From JAJTHC01 sp044358835 (GTDB lineage Bacteria > Cyanobacteriota > Vampirovibrionia > Vampirovibrionales > JAJTHC01): 64,000 bases of DNA. Below, piece by piece: positions 9,137 through 17,527 of the stretch. The notes under the pieces are model-generated. The model saw nothing but the letters and a program-made list of their open reading frames with translations. It searched no databases and had not been told where the DNA came from. How positions within the stretch are numbered: position 1 is the stretch's first letter; every line of letters begins with the position of its first letter. Position numbers and translations under genes: made by a program. The DNA lies in the NCBI GenBank assembly GCA_044358835.1, contig JBIKNF010000002.1:1-64000 (forward strand), read 5' to 3'.

Positions 9137-10321
9137 TTAGATTGTTTTGGGTTTTTGGCGTTGGCTGTTGCTAACATCGGTTTCAAGATCTTTAATATGG
9201 GTGGTGTTTTTGTCTGCCCATAGTTTGGCCATCAATACCGAAAGCATCGACAATCGAGCGACATTTAACACACTAAAACGCCCTGTTAGCCAACTCAACG
9301 CTTGGGTGGGCCATTCGCGTTGAAAGGATTCGTGAATGGCTTTGCTATTGCGCAAGGCACTTTTGGCTTTAATCCAATCCACCACGCCGACTTCCCAACT
9401 GTTGATGAAATGCAAGGGAGATTGTGGGTTTTCAAGGTGCTTAGCAAGGGCATCAAAATACTTTTTTATCACCAGTTCTTCACGCTTGGCCAGCCATAAG
9501 GCGGCGGCTAAAGCGGTAATTTGCACCCCTAGTACGGCGGTTGAAATCAAAAAGTTAAACTTAAACGCTTCAACGGCATGATGCTTCCAGTCTTCGGCGT
9601 AATGCTTCCACTGCGTATAGGTCATTGTTGGTTCAGAAGAATCGCCTGAAGGTGCGTGTGGCGTGCGCGAGTTCTTTGCCGTGGTTTGACTTTCTTGGGT
9701 TGATTCACTATTTTTGTGCCATTCATTAGCAATGTGCTTAGCCGATTTTACCTGATGTTTGGTGAGGTGCATGGAAAGAAAAGCACCCGAAAGAACACCA
9801 AACGCCGTGGTTTTAAGTACACTAGGTAGAATGGAAAGTAATTTACTTTTTAAGGTATTTTCGGCTTTGGCAATTTCTTCAAACCCTTGAAACAGGACGT
9901 GGTTTATCACAAATTTAAACACCTTTCCTTTTTCTAAGGTGTTGGGGTACTGCGTTAACACGTTTGTTTTGGCTAAACTTAGCGCGATTGGAATAGAAGC
10001 CAAACCCGCTACCACACCTGTTAATAAGCCCATTAGGGCGCCATCTAAAATGGAAAGGGCACGGTGTTTTTGACGATTTTCAATATAAGAAAGCACCACG
10101 GCTTCTTCTTGGCTATGGGCGTCTTGGGGGGGGCGTGTTTCTAAATCCGCGATGATGTCTCTGGAAAGTCGAGCCGTGGGAAGTAAAATTTTGTCAACGA
10201 GCAGGGATTCAGGATCGACGGCGGGGGCTTCTGCAGACGTGGCCGTTTCCCCTTGGCGATGAAGCAAGGGGGGGGGCGGGGTCAGTCGTGTTTGGGTTGG
10301 GGGGGGTAAGGCACGTTGCAT
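9137..10321 (-). CDS. Unrecognised multi-pass membrane protein
   Basis: I do not recognise this protein. It is about 394 residues from the ATG at 10321; a GTG at 10336 in the same frame would add five residues, and neither start has a clear ribosome site. The N-terminal 40 residues are proline/threonine-rich. Hydrophobic segments lie near residues 95-125 (GALMGLLTGVVAGLASIPIA), 170-190 and 265-290, separated by charged helical regions. It resembles in style, not evidently in sequence, the other lineage-specific proteins at 44864, 48286 and 61601. A TATAAT match on the minus strand (10375-10370) could be its promoter. It is transcribed towards flgB but separated from it by 107 bases. Confidence 0.7.
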   Translation of the reverse strand: MQRALPPPTQTRLTPPPPLLHRQGETATSAEAPAVDPESLLVDKILLPTARLSRDIIADLETRPPQDAHSQEEAVVLSYIENRQKHRALSILDGALMGLLTGVVAGLASIPIALSLAKTNVLTQYPNTLEKGKVFKFVINHVLFQGFEEIAKAENTLKSKLLSILPSVLKTTAFGVLSGAFLSMHLTKHQVKSAKHIANEWHKNSESTQESQTTAKNSRTPHAPSGDSSEPTMTYTQWKHYAEDWKHHAVEAFKFNFLISTAVLGVQITALAAALWLAKREELVIKKYFDALAKHLENPQSPLHFINSWEVGVVDWIKAKSALRNSKAIHESFQREWPTQALSWLTGRFSVLNVARLSMLSVLMAKLWADKNTTHIKDLETDVSNSQRQKPKTI

Positions 10322-10567
10322 GATAAAAAAAGCCACTTATGGAATCAGAACACAAATAGAAGTAATAGAATTATAATTCAATTCATATGCTTTGTATAGC
10401 ATTTTAATCACAAGCCTTTGATGTAACAACTTTGCAACAAAAGGCACGAATTGCATTAAGATTGTTTTTATATATATGTAGCCACTTACACAAAGATGCC
10501 TACCTGTCTCTCGTTGAATTTCCCTCTATGCTTTTCAAAAGAATTTCCTTAACACACACACACGACA

Positions 10568-10633
10568 CCGTGTCTAACATGCTTTTTGCCGACTCCCTCT
10601 GCAATGGATTTTGTATAGACACGGATTTTTTTT
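10568..10633 (+). terminator. Intrinsic terminator-like hairpin, first of a tandem pair
   Basis: Arms CCGTGTCTA (10568-10576) and TAGACACGG (10616-10624) are perfectly complementary over 9 bp around a 39-base loop that can form a small internal stem. Eight T residues follow at 10626-10633. The large loop is unusual for a terminator, so a regulatory hairpin is an alternative. Confidence 0.5.
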
Positions 10634-10718
10634 CCTGCTTGCCGTGGTGTAAAATGCTTGACACTCTTTTTTGGTTTTCTCTTTATTTTTTTCTCTCTCA
10701 CTATCTAGAACAATAAGT

Positions 10719-10748
10719 CCCTTTGAATACTTCAGAGGGCTTTTTTTT
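10719..10748 (+). terminator. Intrinsic terminator, plus strand
   Basis: The 8-bp stem CCCTTTGA/TCAGAGGG (10719-10726 with 10732-10739, one G-T pair) has a 5-base loop and is followed by eight T residues (10741-10748). This is a textbook rho-independent terminator for a plus-strand transcript, yet no plus-strand gene precedes it. Confidence 0.75.
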
Positions 10749-10838
10749 GGCCACAACAGTGCGTGGGCTTTAAATAAGCCGTGAGTTTACGTTTACAAAC
10801 CTTGCTATATTTCTATAGTATCCGCTGACTTGACGCTT

Positions 10839-11783
10839 CTAAAACTGTGACTTTAGCGCTTCATGCACTTCATGAATCACCCAGTCTGGCGTTGAAGCCC
10901 CTGCCGTCAACCCGATGCGATTCGCCTTATTCAGCGCGTCCTTAATTTCAGAAGACTCAAGCTCTTGCGGGGTTTCAATGTGAAAAGCAGGCGTACCGAT
11001 TTCCACACACAATTGAGCCAAGTGCGTGGTGTTGGAACTGTTTTTGCCCCCCACCACGACCATCACATCCACGTCGTGAGCGAGTTCAGCAGCGGCGTGT
11101 TGACGGAAAAACGTGGCGGGGCAAATCGTGTTATGCACCTTCAGTTCTTTGGCCACCATGCTTAAATGCTTCACCATGTCAAAGAAGCTGTCTTCCATTT
11201 GAGTGGTTTGAGACACCACCCCAATGCGACGACGGGGCAACTCTTTCAACGCGTCTTGAATGTCTCGCGGGTGTGAAATTGCCACGACTCTAGCCCCCTC
11301 GACTTCAAGGGCATAGGCCGTAATGCCAATGACTTCAGGGTGATTGGCTTTGCCCACAATCACCACGGTATAGCCTTCTTGAGCCAGTTCTACCGCCTTG
11401 TTCTGCACCAAGCGAACGTCAGGGCAAGTGGCATCGCTAACGTGAATACCGCGCGCTTGGGCACGGTGAATCAGTTCAGGGGGCGCTCCATGCGTACGAA
11501 TCACGCACACGGCACCATCGGGGACTTCGGCCAAGTCTTGCACGGTGTGAATGCCCATGGCAGCGAGGCGTTGAATTTCTTGCTGATTGTGAATCAGTTG
11601 CCCCAGCACATAGGTAGGGCGATCTTCTTGCTGGTGAGTGTCGTGGGTTTCCACGGTTTTGTCGACGGCTTTTTTTACCCCGTGGCAAAAGCCCGCGTGT
11701 TTGGCCATCTGAATCATTTTGCCTTGGGTGGTGGTGGCTTCAGTAGGAACGGTGGGGCTTTCAGAAGAAGTCGGTGTCGTCAT
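10839..11783 (-). CDS. ispH: 4-hydroxy-3-methylbut-2-enyl diphosphate reductase (IspH/LytB)
   Basis: IspH is the last enzyme of the MEP isoprenoid pathway, reducing HMBPP to IPP and DMAPP with a 4Fe-4S cluster. The three cluster cysteines are in GFCHGV (Cys33), DATCPDV and NTICPAT. The substrate-binding histidine motifs LIHN, THGA and NHPEV and the GGKNSSNT motif are present. The 314-residue protein has about 25 extra N-terminal residues (Thr/Pro-rich) compared with E. coli, so a start at Met23 or Met26 is possible; the AAAGAG element before 11783 supports the longer form. It is monocistronic on the minus strand. Confidence 0.96.
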   Translation of the reverse strand: MTTPTSSESPTVPTEATTTQGKMIQMAKHAGFCHGVKKAVDKTVETHDTHQQEDRPTYVLGQLIHNQQEIQRLAAMGIHTVQDLAEVPDGAVCVIRTHGAPPELIHRAQARGIHVSDATCPDVRLVQNKAVELAQEGYTVVIVGKANHPEVIGITAYALEVEGARVVAISHPRDIQDALKELPRRRIGVVSQTTQMEDSFFDMVKHLSMVAKELKVHNTICPATFFRQHAAAELAHDVDVMVVVGGKNSSNTTHLAQLCVEIGTPAFHIETPQELESSEIKDALNKANRIGLTAGASTPDWVIHEVHEALKSQF

Positions 11784-12075
11784 TGAAGTAACTCTTTCTA
11801 GGGTGAATTTAGGGTGATTTTAGCACGAAACGAACAGGGGCTTAATGGAAGCTTGAGTTGCAAGCCTTAACCTAAGCATAACACAAGTCTTCGCATATTT
11901 CGACTCACCCCGTGACGACTTTTCTTTTAAAAAAGTCTATGTTATGATAGCACAGCTTTTTCTTTTTTTGTTTTTGTGTGAATAACACGCCTAATGCAAA
12001 AAGTGGTATGAAGTATGCAAAGGCTTTTTATTTTGTACTGACCCTAAAACTTCCCCTTCAGAAAGGACAGATGAT

Positions 12076-12891
12076 ATGAGTTCCAACATTTCAGTGGCAT
12101 CCACCACGCCAACGGCTTCAGGCCTGCCTGTAAAAAAAACCACGGCATCTGATGTCGAACCCACCACGCCCACCCCGCAAACAGCGGAACCTCAACCAAC
12201 GGCTATAGAATCTAAAACTTCTGCTGAAAAACCAGGGGCTAAACCTGTGGTAAGCGTGTATACTTATGAACAAGCGACTAAGGATTTTGAAACGGCTAAG
12301 AAGCTTAAGCCAGAAGCCTTTAAGCAATATGCCTTAGCCGGTTCTGACTTAAAGGCCGAAACAGTCCCCACCAAAGAAGGGCATTTAACTCGTTTTGAAA
12401 CGGGTACCATCGTCAAAGAAAGTAAAACGGGTGGCCCTGTAACCGTGAGCTCTCCCAATGGATTGGTGATTGAATCCGCCATTTTAAATAAGGCGGATGT
12501 TGAACAACAGCTGGCCGAAATCGACAAAAAAGTCGATGCCCTTGACTCAAAAAGTCCGCAGGCTGAAATTAACGAAGTGACTGAAAAACAGTTGACGCAT
12601 GATTTGGCGGAATCTGAAATTTGGGGCATTACGATGTCGGATCCCGATTCAGTGACCATTAATGAACAAACCGAAGACATTGATGTGACTACCCCTTCAG
12701 GTGATTTTCACTTAGACAAAAACGACAACATTCGCTTTGAACGTGCAGACAAAAAGGCCAAGATGGCCTTAACGCCTTCATTTAAGCCTGAAAAACCCCC
12801 TGTGGCCGAAACGCCTGAAGCCAAAGAAGTTTTTTTAGAACCTGTTGAAGAAGAGGCAAGCGAACCGAAGAAGCTTTCGCTCATGGCGTAG
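12076..12891 (+). CDS. Unrecognised low-complexity soluble protein
   Basis: I do not recognise this 271-residue protein. The first 60 residues are Thr/Pro/Ala-rich and probably disordered. The middle has helical, charged segments (YTYEQATKDFETAKKLKPEA; ADVEQQLAEIDKKVDAL) and two stretches that look like short beta repeats (TVSSPNGLVIESA and DVTTPSGDFHLDKN). The C-terminus is Pro/Glu-rich. There is no signal peptide or membrane helix. The ribosome site AAAGGA is 8 bases from the ATG. A TATGAT element at 11943-11948 is the best upstream -10 candidate, implying a leader of about 120 bases. A strong hairpin (12929-12960) separates it from the convergent sigma-factor gene. Confidence 0.75.
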   Translation: MSSNISVASTTPTASGLPVKKTTASDVEPTTPTPQTAEPQPTAIESKTSAEKPGAKPVVSVYTYEQATKDFETAKKLKPEAFKQYALAGSDLKAETVPTKEGHLTRFETGTIVKESKTGGPVTVSSPNGLVIESAILNKADVEQQLAEIDKKVDALDSKSPQAEINEVTEKQLTHDLAESEIWGITMSDPDSVTINEQTEDIDVTTPSGDFHLDKNDNIRFERADKKAKMALTPSFKPEKPPVAETPEAKEVFLEPVEEEASEPKKLSLMA

Positions 12892-12928
12892 TGAGAAAAA
12901 GCAGAACAAAAAATTGTAAACGACCTTA

Positions 12929-12960
12929 AACGACGGTGTGAAAAGCTTCACGCCGTCGTT
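12929..12960. terminator. 14-bp hairpin between convergent genes
   Basis: Arms 12929-12942 and 12947-12960 pair over 14 bp with one G-T pair and a 4-base loop. It sits between the stop of the plus-strand gene at 12891 and the end of the sigma-factor gene at 13011. No U-tract follows directly on the plus strand; on the minus strand a T-rich run follows about 10 bases beyond the stem. It is probably a bidirectional terminator. Confidence 0.65.
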
Positions 12961-13010
12961 GGATTAAGGGCAGTTGAAGATGATGAACCCTGCAAGCAGA
13001 GAAACGATGG

Positions 13011-13772
13011 CTAATAGACCGTCGAACGGTATTCAGACAAAAAGTGCGCGGATTCCATTTCTTCTTTCATACGCGTTAACGCCGACTGAACCACGCGACT
13101 GGCACGACTGGCTGAAATACCAAATTCATCGCCAATTTCACGCATCCGCTTGTTCTTAAAATAACGGGCTTCTATGAGCTTGCGGTCACGCTCAGGCAGG
13201 CCGTCTAAGCACAGGCGCACCAATTTAGCCAATTCGTTGGATTCCGTTTTTTCGTCTGGGGTTTGGCTTTCATCGCGCAATTCATGCGGATTGTCCGCTT
13301 CCATAAGGCCGTCTACACTGAGTATGTTGGCATACATGGCTTCACGAACGGCACCTCGTTCAGGGGCAAGCTCATCGTCAAAGCCATTGAGATCTTCGTT
13401 GCCATCGGCGATTTCGGCATCGGTGTTGCGAAGGCTGTACCATTTGTAACGGTACCGCAATTCGTTACGCACGGCCCATTTAATCGCGGTAGACAAATAG
13501 GTGACGTTAAAATCACGTTCAGGGTATTTTTCAAACAACAGGTGCAGGGTCAAGGCCCCGATGTTGACGATTTCACTGGCGTCAATCAAATGGTTCGGCA
13601 AACGACTATGTTCGACACGCGCCACCGTTTCAACCAGTTCCATGTAATCTTTAATGTCACGGCTTTTGAGTTTTTCAGGGGAAATACTGGCACTTAGTCC
13701 GTGACGAACTTTTTTGCCGGTTCCTTTTTCAGCGGACTGTTTTTTAGAACGAAGGGGAGATTGAGACATCAT
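13011..13772 (-). CDS. RNA polymerase sigma factor, sigma-70 family (FliA-like size)
   Basis: This is an alternative sigma factor of 253 residues, with region 2 and region 4 but no long non-conserved region. Region 2 spans about residues 40-115 (ASEIVNIGALTLHLLFEKY, then YLSTAIKWAVRNELRYRYKW). Region 4 (about 190-240) is a clear helix-turn-helix: LPERDRKLIEARYF and MREIGDEFGISASRASRVV. The length and nearby flagellar genes suggest a FliA/WhiG-type factor, but region 2 is divergent and a general group 3 sigma factor is equally possible. An acidic linker lies at about 125-185. The ribosome site AAAAAGGA is well placed. Confidence 0.85.
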   Translation of the reverse strand: MMSQSPLRSKKQSAEKGTGKKVRHGLSASISPEKLKSRDIKDYMELVETVARVEHSRLPNHLIDASEIVNIGALTLHLLFEKYPERDFNVTYLSTAIKWAVRNELRYRYKWYSLRNTDAEIADGNEDLNGFDDELAPERGAVREAMYANILSVDGLMEADNPHELRDESQTPDEKTESNELAKLVRLCLDGLPERDRKLIEARYFKNKRMREIGDEFGISASRASRVVQSALTRMKEEMESAHFLSEYRSTVY

Positions 13773-14299
13773 ACTTAGAAATTCCTTTTTCTAGGTATGC
13801 AAGAATCACCAAGGCTTTATGTGTGACGTGAAGTTGCCAGAAATTTAAAAATAAGGTGCAAAAAGCAGCGCAACGAAGAAAAACATAAAGAATAGAGAGA
13901 CTGCATTGTAATAAACTTGCTAAAAAGTAAAGAGTAAAGAAAAGAATCCGCATGCATCGTGTGCCAAAGCGAACACAAAATAATCTCAAAGGCACTGAAA
14001 GCCAGTGAAAAGTGGTTTAAAAACGTGTGTGCATTGAATAAACGAGCAACGAAATTAGTAGAGTATGTAAAACATCCAAACAGACTTGCGTAAACGTCAA
14101 GCAGGCCATGCGTGATACATCTATTACTACAATAATAAAAGAAAGTCTTCAATCCTAATTGCGTTTTCATTACAAATCTTAATAAAACCTAAAGGTCCCG
14201 CTTGGTGGATGCAACAATTTTTCAAAAAACGTTCGAAAATCAAAGGCTTGTGCTATGCTAAAAGGGTGAGAGACTCGTATTAAAGGACGCTTCATTGTT
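13773..14299. other. Divergent intergenic region, no gene recognised
   Basis: These 527 bases separate the sigma-factor gene (minus) from the exporter operon (plus). The minus strand is T-rich and carries overlapping open frames of 83 and 117 codons whose Phe/Leu/Ser/Cys-rich translations look like non-coding AT-rich DNA. If transcription of the sigma gene starts far upstream it would have a long pyrimidine-rich leader. The only promoter recognised is the extended -10 element for the exporter operon at 14251-14259. Confidence 0.5.
14251..14259 (+). promoter_or_regulatory. Extended -10 promoter of the exporter operon
   Basis: TGCTATGCT is an extended -10 element (TG at 14251-14252, -10 hexamer at 14254-14259). 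The position 17 bases upstream has only a weak -35. Transcription would start near 14266, giving a leader of about 34 bases that contains the AAAGGA ribosome site. Confidence 0.5.
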
Positions 14300-15424
14300 A
14301 TGTTACGTATTGCGTTAAAAATGCTGTTTGGCGACAAAATGAAGTTTATGACCTTGGTGGTGGGCTTGACCTTTACGTGTTTTTTATTGACGCAACAAGG
14401 GTCTATTTTTTGTGGATTGATGTTGCGCACGGCCAGTAACATTTTTGAAACAGGGGCCCCGATTTGGGTCGTTGATTCAACGGCCACGAGCTTTAATGAC
14501 GTGGTGGATTTAAAATTAAGCGAAGTGGCGCGGGTGCGGAGTGTTTCAGGCGTGGCGTGGGCAGTTCCCATGAGCTTGCACGGGGCCATTGCGCAAAGTG
14601 ATGAAGGCAAAACCGCTGCGGTGCAAATTGTGGGGGTGGACGATGAAAGCTTGATTGGCTTGCCTGCGGGGCTTAAAAATGCCCGTTATGAAGATCTCAA
14701 CCAGCCCAATGCGGTGATTATTTCTAAAACCCGCAGTGAACGCTACGGGGCGCCTCAAGTGGGGGGTGAATTTGAAATTAACGATCATCGCGTCAAAGTC
14801 GTGGGGGTGATTGATTCTAAAAAAACGTTTGCCCCGTTTCCTGTTATTTACACGGCGATTAGTCGCGTGCAAAGCCTTATGCCAGAAAAACAACGCATTG
14901 TTTCTTTTATTTTAGCCAAGCCTAAAGCCGGGGTAGATCCTACCGCGTTATGCCAAAAAATTAACGAAGAAACGGGCATGAAGGCCATTCAACTGTGGGA
15001 TTTTGTGTTTAGCACCATGCGGTTTTGGGCCGCCAATACGGGGATTCCTATTAATTTTGGCACCAACGTACTGATGGTGCTGATTATAGGAACCGTCATT
15101 TCAGCACAAACCTTATATGCCTTTATGCTTGAAAACATTCGACAATTCGGCACCTTTAAAGCCATTGGCATTACCAACGCTGAGCTGGCGCGCATGGTGT
15201 TTGTGCAAAGTATTACGGTGGGCTTAATTGGCTATGGTTTGGGGGTGGGCATGGCGTCACTATTTGGATTGTTCTTGCCCGATACGGCTCCTTTGGCCTA
15301 TTACACTCCGCCTCAATTGATTTGGATTGTGCTATTCTTAGTCATGGGCTTTTGTGTGATTGCGTCATTCTTAAGTCTGTACCGTGTTTTACGTATTGAT
15401 CCTGCTATTGTGTTTAGAGGTTAA
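14300..15424 (+). CDS. devC: ABC exporter permease, DevC/MacB (FtsX-like) type
   Basis: This is the inner-membrane permease of a tripartite exporter. Its 374 residues have a membrane helix at about 18-40, a periplasmic domain (about 45-245) and three C-terminal helices (about 260-285, 300-325 and 335-362), the FtsX-like topology. The C-terminal ending LRIDPAIVFRG is characteristic of cyanobacterial DevC permeases. It is first in an operon with the ATPase 9 bases downstream. In heterocyst-forming cyanobacteria DevBCA exports glycolipids; the substrate here is unknown. Confidence 0.88.
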   Translation: MLRIALKMLFGDKMKFMTLVVGLTFTCFLLTQQGSIFCGLMLRTASNIFETGAPIWVVDSTATSFNDVVDLKLSEVARVRSVSGVAWAVPMSLHGAIAQSDEGKTAAVQIVGVDDESLIGLPAGLKNARYEDLNQPNAVIISKTRSERYGAPQVGGEFEINDHRVKVVGVIDSKKTFAPFPVIYTAISRVQSLMPEKQRIVSFILAKPKAGVDPTALCQKINEETGMKAIQLWDFVFSTMRFWAANTGIPINFGTNVLMVLIIGTVISAQTLYAFMLENIRQFGTFKAIGITNAELARMVFVQSITVGLIGYGLGVGMASLFGLFLPDTAPLAYYTPPQLIWIVLFLVMGFCVIASFLSLYRVLRIDPAIVFRG

Positions 15425-15433
15425 TAAGGATTC

Positions 15434-16204
15434 TTGCCCATGCTTGCCACCCCTGCCTTAAAACCTTCCAAAGAACCGGCGATTGCCCTACGACATGTCT
15501 ATAAAAGTTTTGACAATGAAGGTGAATCTCAAAGCGTTTTGCATGACATCACTCTGGACTTTCCCGCTGGGGCGATGACCTACGTTGTTGGCCCTAGTGG
15601 GTGCGGAAAAACCACGTTAATTAGTATTATTGCCGGCATTTTAACCCCTGATTCTGGAGAGATTAACGTCTTACACACCACCATCCACGCGTTTAATCAA
15701 CAGCAAAAGGCCGAGTTTCGTCGTAATAATGTGGGCTTTATTTTTCAACAGTTTAACTTAATCAACACCATTAGTATTGCTGAAAATGTGGCGATTCCCT
15801 TGTTGATTCAAGGTGTTCCGCATGACAAAGCCATTGAAACGGCAATTGAATGGCTAGGTAAAGTCGGGTTGGGAGACAGACCCTACGCCACACCCAAAGA
15901 CTTTTCAGGGGGTCAACAACAACGCGTGGCCATTGCCCGTGCCCTGGTTAATGACCCTAAACTACTGATTTGCGATGAACCCACTTCCGCGCTAGACGGT
16001 AAAACAGGCCGTCTGATTATGGAACTCTTAAAGAAGATCGCTCAACAAGAAGACCGCGCCGTGATCATCGTCACCCATGACAACCGCATCTACCAGTATG
16101 CCGATTACCTCGTAGAAATGGAAGACGGACGCATTCTGGCCACCCATCAAGACGCCGAAGCTTGGGCCAAAGCCACTTCAAACACCTTGCCTTCAACGGC
16201 TTAG
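15434..16204 (+). CDS. devA: ABC exporter ATPase, DevA/LolD type
   Basis: This nucleotide-binding subunit has 256 residues. Walker A GPSGCGKTT is at about residues 53-61, the Q-loop is FIFQQFNLI, the signature FSGGQQQRVAIARAL is near 157, Walker B with DEPTSALD is at 179-187, and the switch histidine is in VTHDNR. The last 20 residues extend beyond the LolD/MacB core. It lies between the permease and the membrane-fusion gene and will drive export through the permease. Confidence 0.93.
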   Translation: MPMLATPALKPSKEPAIALRHVYKSFDNEGESQSVLHDITLDFPAGAMTYVVGPSGCGKTTLISIIAGILTPDSGEINVLHTTIHAFNQQQKAEFRRNNVGFIFQQFNLINTISIAENVAIPLLIQGVPHDKAIETAIEWLGKVGLGDRPYATPKDFSGGQQQRVAIARALVNDPKLLICDEPTSALDGKTGRLIMELLKKIAQQEDRAVIIVTHDNRIYQYADYLVEMEDGRILATHQDAEAWAKATSNTLPSTA

Positions 16205-16279
16205 ACGTCTCCTTACTTGCCTAATCTTCCCTTGTCACGCCCCCCTTGTACTTCCCCGCTTAAAAAAGGACGCCTTCCG

Positions 16280-17527
16280 ATGCTTAATCCCTTTCAGAAA
16301 AAAAACCTCAAGTCCCTTAACTGGAAACTGATTCCCTTTTCAAGAACGATTCCTATTGCGATTTTAGGCGTGTTGATTATGTTGTATTACGTCAATACCC
16401 AAGTGGTAGCAGAACCCGAACGCGAACCATCGCGTACGCCGGCTTCTTCCCCTTATGAAAATGCGGTTACAGGGGTGGGTATTGTAGAACCTGTTGATGA
16501 AGCTGTTAAGGTCGCGCCGTTTTATAGCGGAAAAGTCGTCGCGGTTTATGTGAAAGAAGATCAAGTCGTTAAAAAAGGGCAGGCCCTCTTCAAGCTAGAT
16601 ACCTCCATTTTAGACGCCCAGCATCAACGTCTTTTGGCCGAAGCAACGGCGTCTAAATCTCGATTAACAGCCGCTCAAGCTCGCTTACATCGTTTGGGTT
16701 CAGAACCTCGAAACGTTAATCTGCCCCCGCTCAAGGCAAAAGTTGCGAGCTTACGCGCTAGTTTAAATAAAGAAAAAGACAAGCTCAAACGGCTTGAAAG
16801 CATCGCCGACTCTCGCGCCATTAGTGAACAAGACTTGGCACAACAGCGCTTAAGCGTGGAAGTGACAACCGCTCAATTAGAAGAAGCCCAAGCCAATCTC
16901 AATGCGACTTTAGCGGGCGCTTGGCAACCGGAATTAGATGAAGCCAAGGCCTTGGTCAATGAATCAAGTGCTTCAATGCAAAGCGTGTTGGCTCAAGTGA
17001 AGGAACTCGACGTGCAACTGGCGCAAGCCGTGATTAAAGCCCCTAAAGAAGGCACCATTCTTCAATTGAACGTGCGAGTAGGCGAGACCCTCCAGCTCAT
17101 GCAAATGTCGGGCAAAAGCAGTGAACCCGCTATTTTAATGGGTAATGTAAAGGCCTTACAAGTGCGTGTGGATATTGATGAAGTGTTGGCCCCTCAAGTG
17201 CAAGCGGCTATGCAGGCCAAAGCCTTTATTAAGGGCAATAGTAAACTGTCGTTTCCCTTACAATTTGAACGCATTGAACCGTTTATGGTGCCGAAGGTTT
17301 CGTTGACTGGTGGAACCGCAGAACGTAATGATGTTAGAGTCTTGCAACTGATTTATCGTTTTACGCCTCCCGCCGATTTTAGCGTCTACCCCGGTCAACA
17401 AGTCGACGTCTACTTAAACGCCGATTCATTCAAGCCTCAACACACCGCTACCACTGGCGTAGACGACGACTTGGACTTCCCGCTAGAAGAAGCGTCCACC
17501 CCTAATCACGCAGGAGCCACCCCATGA
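16280..17527 (+). CDS. devB: Membrane-fusion protein (HlyD/DevB family)
   Basis: This periplasmic adaptor links the inner-membrane transporter to the outer-membrane channel. One N-terminal membrane helix (about residues 23-42) is followed by a lipoyl-type half (YSGKVVAVYVKEDQVVKKGQ), a long coiled coil (about 95-245), the second lipoyl half (VIKAPKEGTILQLNVRVGE) and a beta-barrel domain. I chose the ATG at 16280 because AAAGGA stands 9 bases before it; a TTG at 16217 in frame would add 21 proline-rich residues without a ribosome site. The stop overlaps the next gene's ATG by four bases. Confidence 0.9.
   Translation: MLNPFQKKNLKSLNWKLIPFSRTIPIAILGVLIMLYYVNTQVVAEPEREPSRTPASSPYENAVTGVGIVEPVDEAVKVAPFYSGKVVAVYVKEDQVVKKGQALFKLDTSILDAQHQRLLAEATASKSRLTAAQARLHRLGSEPRNVNLPPLKAKVASLRASLNKEKDKLKRLESIADSRAISEQDLAQQRLSVEVTTAQLEEAQANLNATLAGAWQPELDEAKALVNESSASMQSVLAQVKELDVQLAQAVIKAPKEGTILQLNVRVGETLQLMQMSGKSSEPAILMGNVKALQVRVDIDEVLAPQVQAAMQAKAFIKGNSKLSFPLQFERIEPFMVPKVSLTGGTAERNDVRVLQLIYRFTPPADFSVYPGQQVDVYLNADSFKPQHTATTGVDDDLDFPLEEASTPNHAGATP

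Larger units (their letters stand above)
10479..10748 (+). ncRNA. Candidate non-coding RNA with two tandem terminators
   Basis: Most of the 517-base gap between the membrane-protein gene and ispH is T- and C-rich on the plus strand and holds no convincing gene. It contains two intrinsic-terminator structures on the plus strand (10568-10633 and 10719-10748) but no plus-strand gene upstream. A possible promoter is TTGCAT (10451-10456), 16 bases, TATATG (10473-10478), giving a transcript of about 265 nt. A 94-codon open frame beginning with TTG at 10432 ends just before the second terminator, but its composition follows the T-rich DNA. Candidate only; no RNA family was recognised. Confidence 0.4.

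Noticed and set aside
10432..10716. A 94-codon open frame on the plus strand ending just before a terminator
   Set aside because: It starts with TTG without a ribosome site, and its Phe/Leu/Ser/Cys-rich translation follows the T-rich DNA. A non-coding RNA explains the terminator equally well.
13744..14170. Open frames of 83 and 117 codons on the minus strand upstream of the sigma gene
   Set aside because: Their amino-acid composition reflects T-rich DNA, they overlap each other and neither has a ribosome site or family motif.
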